Positions 6,248-7,433 of a stretch of DNA of 7,433 bases are shown here, piece after piece (the stretch's first letter is position 1; each line of letters opens with the position of its first letter). Below the pieces are notes generated by a model. It searched no databases and was not told where the DNA came from. It saw nothing but the letters and a program-made list of their open reading frames with translations. The position numbers and the translations under genes are program-made. Source of the DNA: Gammaproteobacteria bacterium (GTDB taxonomy: Bacteria; Pseudomonadota; Gammaproteobacteria; HK1); the NCBI GenBank assembly GCA_020444775.1, contig JAGRHX010001132.1, positions 1-7,433 of the forward strand, in the 5' to 3' direction.

Positions 6248-7433
6248 TGCGGTATCGCGGGATTGATCTGCGCAGATCGGAAGCGCCTCGAAACAGTTGT
6301 TTCGAGAATGACGGCTGCGCTGTCACATAGAGGTCCGGACGAGCAGGGGTGCTTGATAGAACGGTCCTTCGCCTTGGCGCATACCCGGCTCTCTATCATC
6401 GACCTTCAGACCGGAACGCAGCCGCTATATGCTGAGCAGGGTCGCTACGCGCTGATTGCGAATGGCGAGGTCTACAACCACGTGGAGCTACGCGAGGAGC
6501 TGCGTCAGTCGGGCTGCGAGTTCGCCAGCGGCTCCGACAGCGAGACAATCGTGCAGCTGTTCGCGAAGCACGGGCCAGCGGCATTCGATCGCTTGCGTGG
6601 AATGTACGCTGCTGCGATCTTCGACCGACAGCAACAGCGCCTGACGCTGGTGCGTGATCGGCTCGGTATCAAGCCGCTGTTCTATATCCAGTCCGAAGGG
6701 CTGTTCGGCTTCGCATCCGAGATCAAGGCCTTGTTGCCGTTGCTCCCAACGGAGCCAGAGTTCGACGCTGCCGCGCTCAGAGCTGCGCTCGAACAGAACT
6801 ACTCGACCGGCCGGCAGACTCCGTTCGCACGCATCCAGCGGTTGCTGCCCGGTGAGTGGATGGAAGTCGATGGCAGCGGCATCCGCCGCCAGATTCGCTA
6901 TTGGCAGCCGCTTCCGGTTGCCGAGGTGCCCCGGAGCTTCGATGCCGCGGTGCAGGCACTGGACGAGCTGATGACCGACAGCGTGCGTGAGCATCTACGT
7001 AGTGATGTTCCGGTCGGCATCTTCCTGTCGGGCGGTCTGGACTCCTCGAGTCTGTTGAGTCTGATGCGTGACGAGGTCGAAGCGCCGATTGATGCCTATA
7101 CGGTCGGCTTCAGCGATGGCAAGGACGAGCTGAGCCTGGCCGCGCATACCGCGAAGGCTCTTGGCGCTCACCATCATCCACTGAAGCTGGGTCGGCAAGA
7201 GCTGATCGATTGGTTGCCTCTGGCGGTCTGGTCGGCTGACGAGCTGATGTTCGACTATGCAAACCTACCCACGTTGCGTCTGGCGGCCGAGGCGGCCAGA
7301 CAGCTCAAGGTGGTGATCACCGGTGAGGGTGGGGACGAAGTATTCGCAGGCTACGGTCGCTATAGACCCAACCGGCTTCGAAATCTGTTCGGCAGGCGCC
7401 GCGCTCGACGCAAGGGCAATTTCCATCCCTACT
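6245..7433 (+). CDS. asnB: Glutamine-hydrolysing asparagine synthase homologue, N-terminal part
   Basis: The gene runs off the right edge; 396 complete codons are visible without a stop, of a family usually 550-650 residues long. AsnB-type enzymes use ammonia from glutamine to amidate a carboxylate through an adenylated intermediate. The N-terminal glutaminase (class II) domain is intact: Cys2 is the nucleophile (MCGIAG), with HRGPDE (28-33), Arg48 in HTRLSIID, NGE (73-75) and SDSE (97-100, Asp98) as the glutamine-binding residues, and RDRLGIKPLFY (137-147). The synthetase domain has the pyrophosphate loop SGGLDSS (262-268) and GEGGDEVFAGY (360-370). The start is fixed because Cys2 must directly follow Met1. 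Inside glycan loci, homologues such as WbpS have been proposed to make amidated uronic acids, so the substrate may be a sugar carboxylate; ordinary asparagine synthesis is also possible. The last third is missing. Confidence 0.93.
   Translation, partial: MCGIAGLICADRKRLETVVSRMTAALSHRGPDEQGCLIERSFALAHTRLSIIDLQTGTQPLYAEQGRYALIANGEVYNHVELREELRQSGCEFASGSDSETIVQLFAKHGPAAFDRLRGMYAAAIFDRQQQRLTLVRDRLGIKPLFYIQSEGLFGFASEIKALLPLLPTEPEFDAAALRAALEQNYSTGRQTPFARIQRLLPGEWMEVDGSGIRRQIRYWQPLPVAEVPRSFDAAVQALDELMTDSVREHLRSDVPVGIFLSGGLDSSSLLSLMRDEVEAPIDAYTVGFSDGKDELSLAAHTAKALGAHHHPLKLGRQELIDWLPLAVWSADELMFDYANLPTLRLAAEAARQLKVVITGEGGDEVFAGYGRYRPNRLRNLFGRRRARRKGNFHPY

Noticed and set aside
6274..6283. AGATCGGAAG, identical to the core of a common sequencing adapter
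   Set aside because: The match is only 10 bases, the adapter continuation (AGC) is not there, and the bases read in frame through asnB without disruption, so this is coincidence and not a leftover adapter.
6488..6994. Minus-strand open frame of 168 codons opposite asnB
   Set aside because: asnB is fully supported by its motifs on the plus strand; the antisense frame has no family signature and is a third-position-GC shadow.

Overview
This window looks like chromosomal DNA from a GC-rich bacterium, most likely a gammaproteobacterium. The evidence is the conserved yidC-mnmE gene order, the gammaproteobacterial style of the YidC C-terminus (Pro-Ser-Gly-Leu-Val-Leu-Tyr-Trp followed by Asn-Asn) and dense coding with GC-rich third positions. 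No rRNA, tRNA or marker allows a genus call. I see no mobile element, integrase, CRISPR array or phage gene.

Layout. Positions 1-216 hold the 3' end of yidC (membrane protein insertase). After a 107-bp gap comes a full-length mnmE (324-1676, TTG start), the tRNA wobble-uridine modification GTPase. From 1733 onward every gene is a glycan gene: a GT9 heptosyltransferase-like enzyme (1733-2932, +); a WaaE/KdtX-like GT2 glycosyltransferase on the opposite strand (2893-3714, -) whose 3' end overlaps the GT9 gene by 40 bp; then a rightward cluster of a polytopic O-antigen ligase/polymerase-like membrane protein (3893-5170), a GT4 glycosyltransferase (5178-6245) and a glutamine-hydrolysing asparagine synthase homologue (6245 to beyond the window end). 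The last three genes are tightly packed (7-bp gap, then a 1-base TGATG overlap), so they are very probably one translationally coupled operon. A 178-bp divergent region (3715-3892) separates it from the GT2 gene and carries a perfect TATAAT facing the GT2 gene.

How they may work together. The two cytoplasmic membrane-associated transferases (GT9, GT2) resemble inner-core lipopolysaccharide enzymes. The GT4 enzyme would add further sugars, the polytopic protein would polymerise or transfer the glycan at the periplasmic face, and the AsnB-like enzyme may make an amidated sugar or simply asparagine. This is a lipopolysaccharide core/O-antigen or related surface glycan locus placed directly beside mnmE.

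Nothing here is clearly a new kind of system. The most notable points are: the ligase-like protein lacks the His-Asn of the periplasmic-loop motif expected in WaaL-type ligases; the GT2 has Val-His-Ala where relatives have Val-His-Glu; the GT9 carries a polar insert; and an AsnB-type enzyme is coupled to the glycosyltransferase genes.
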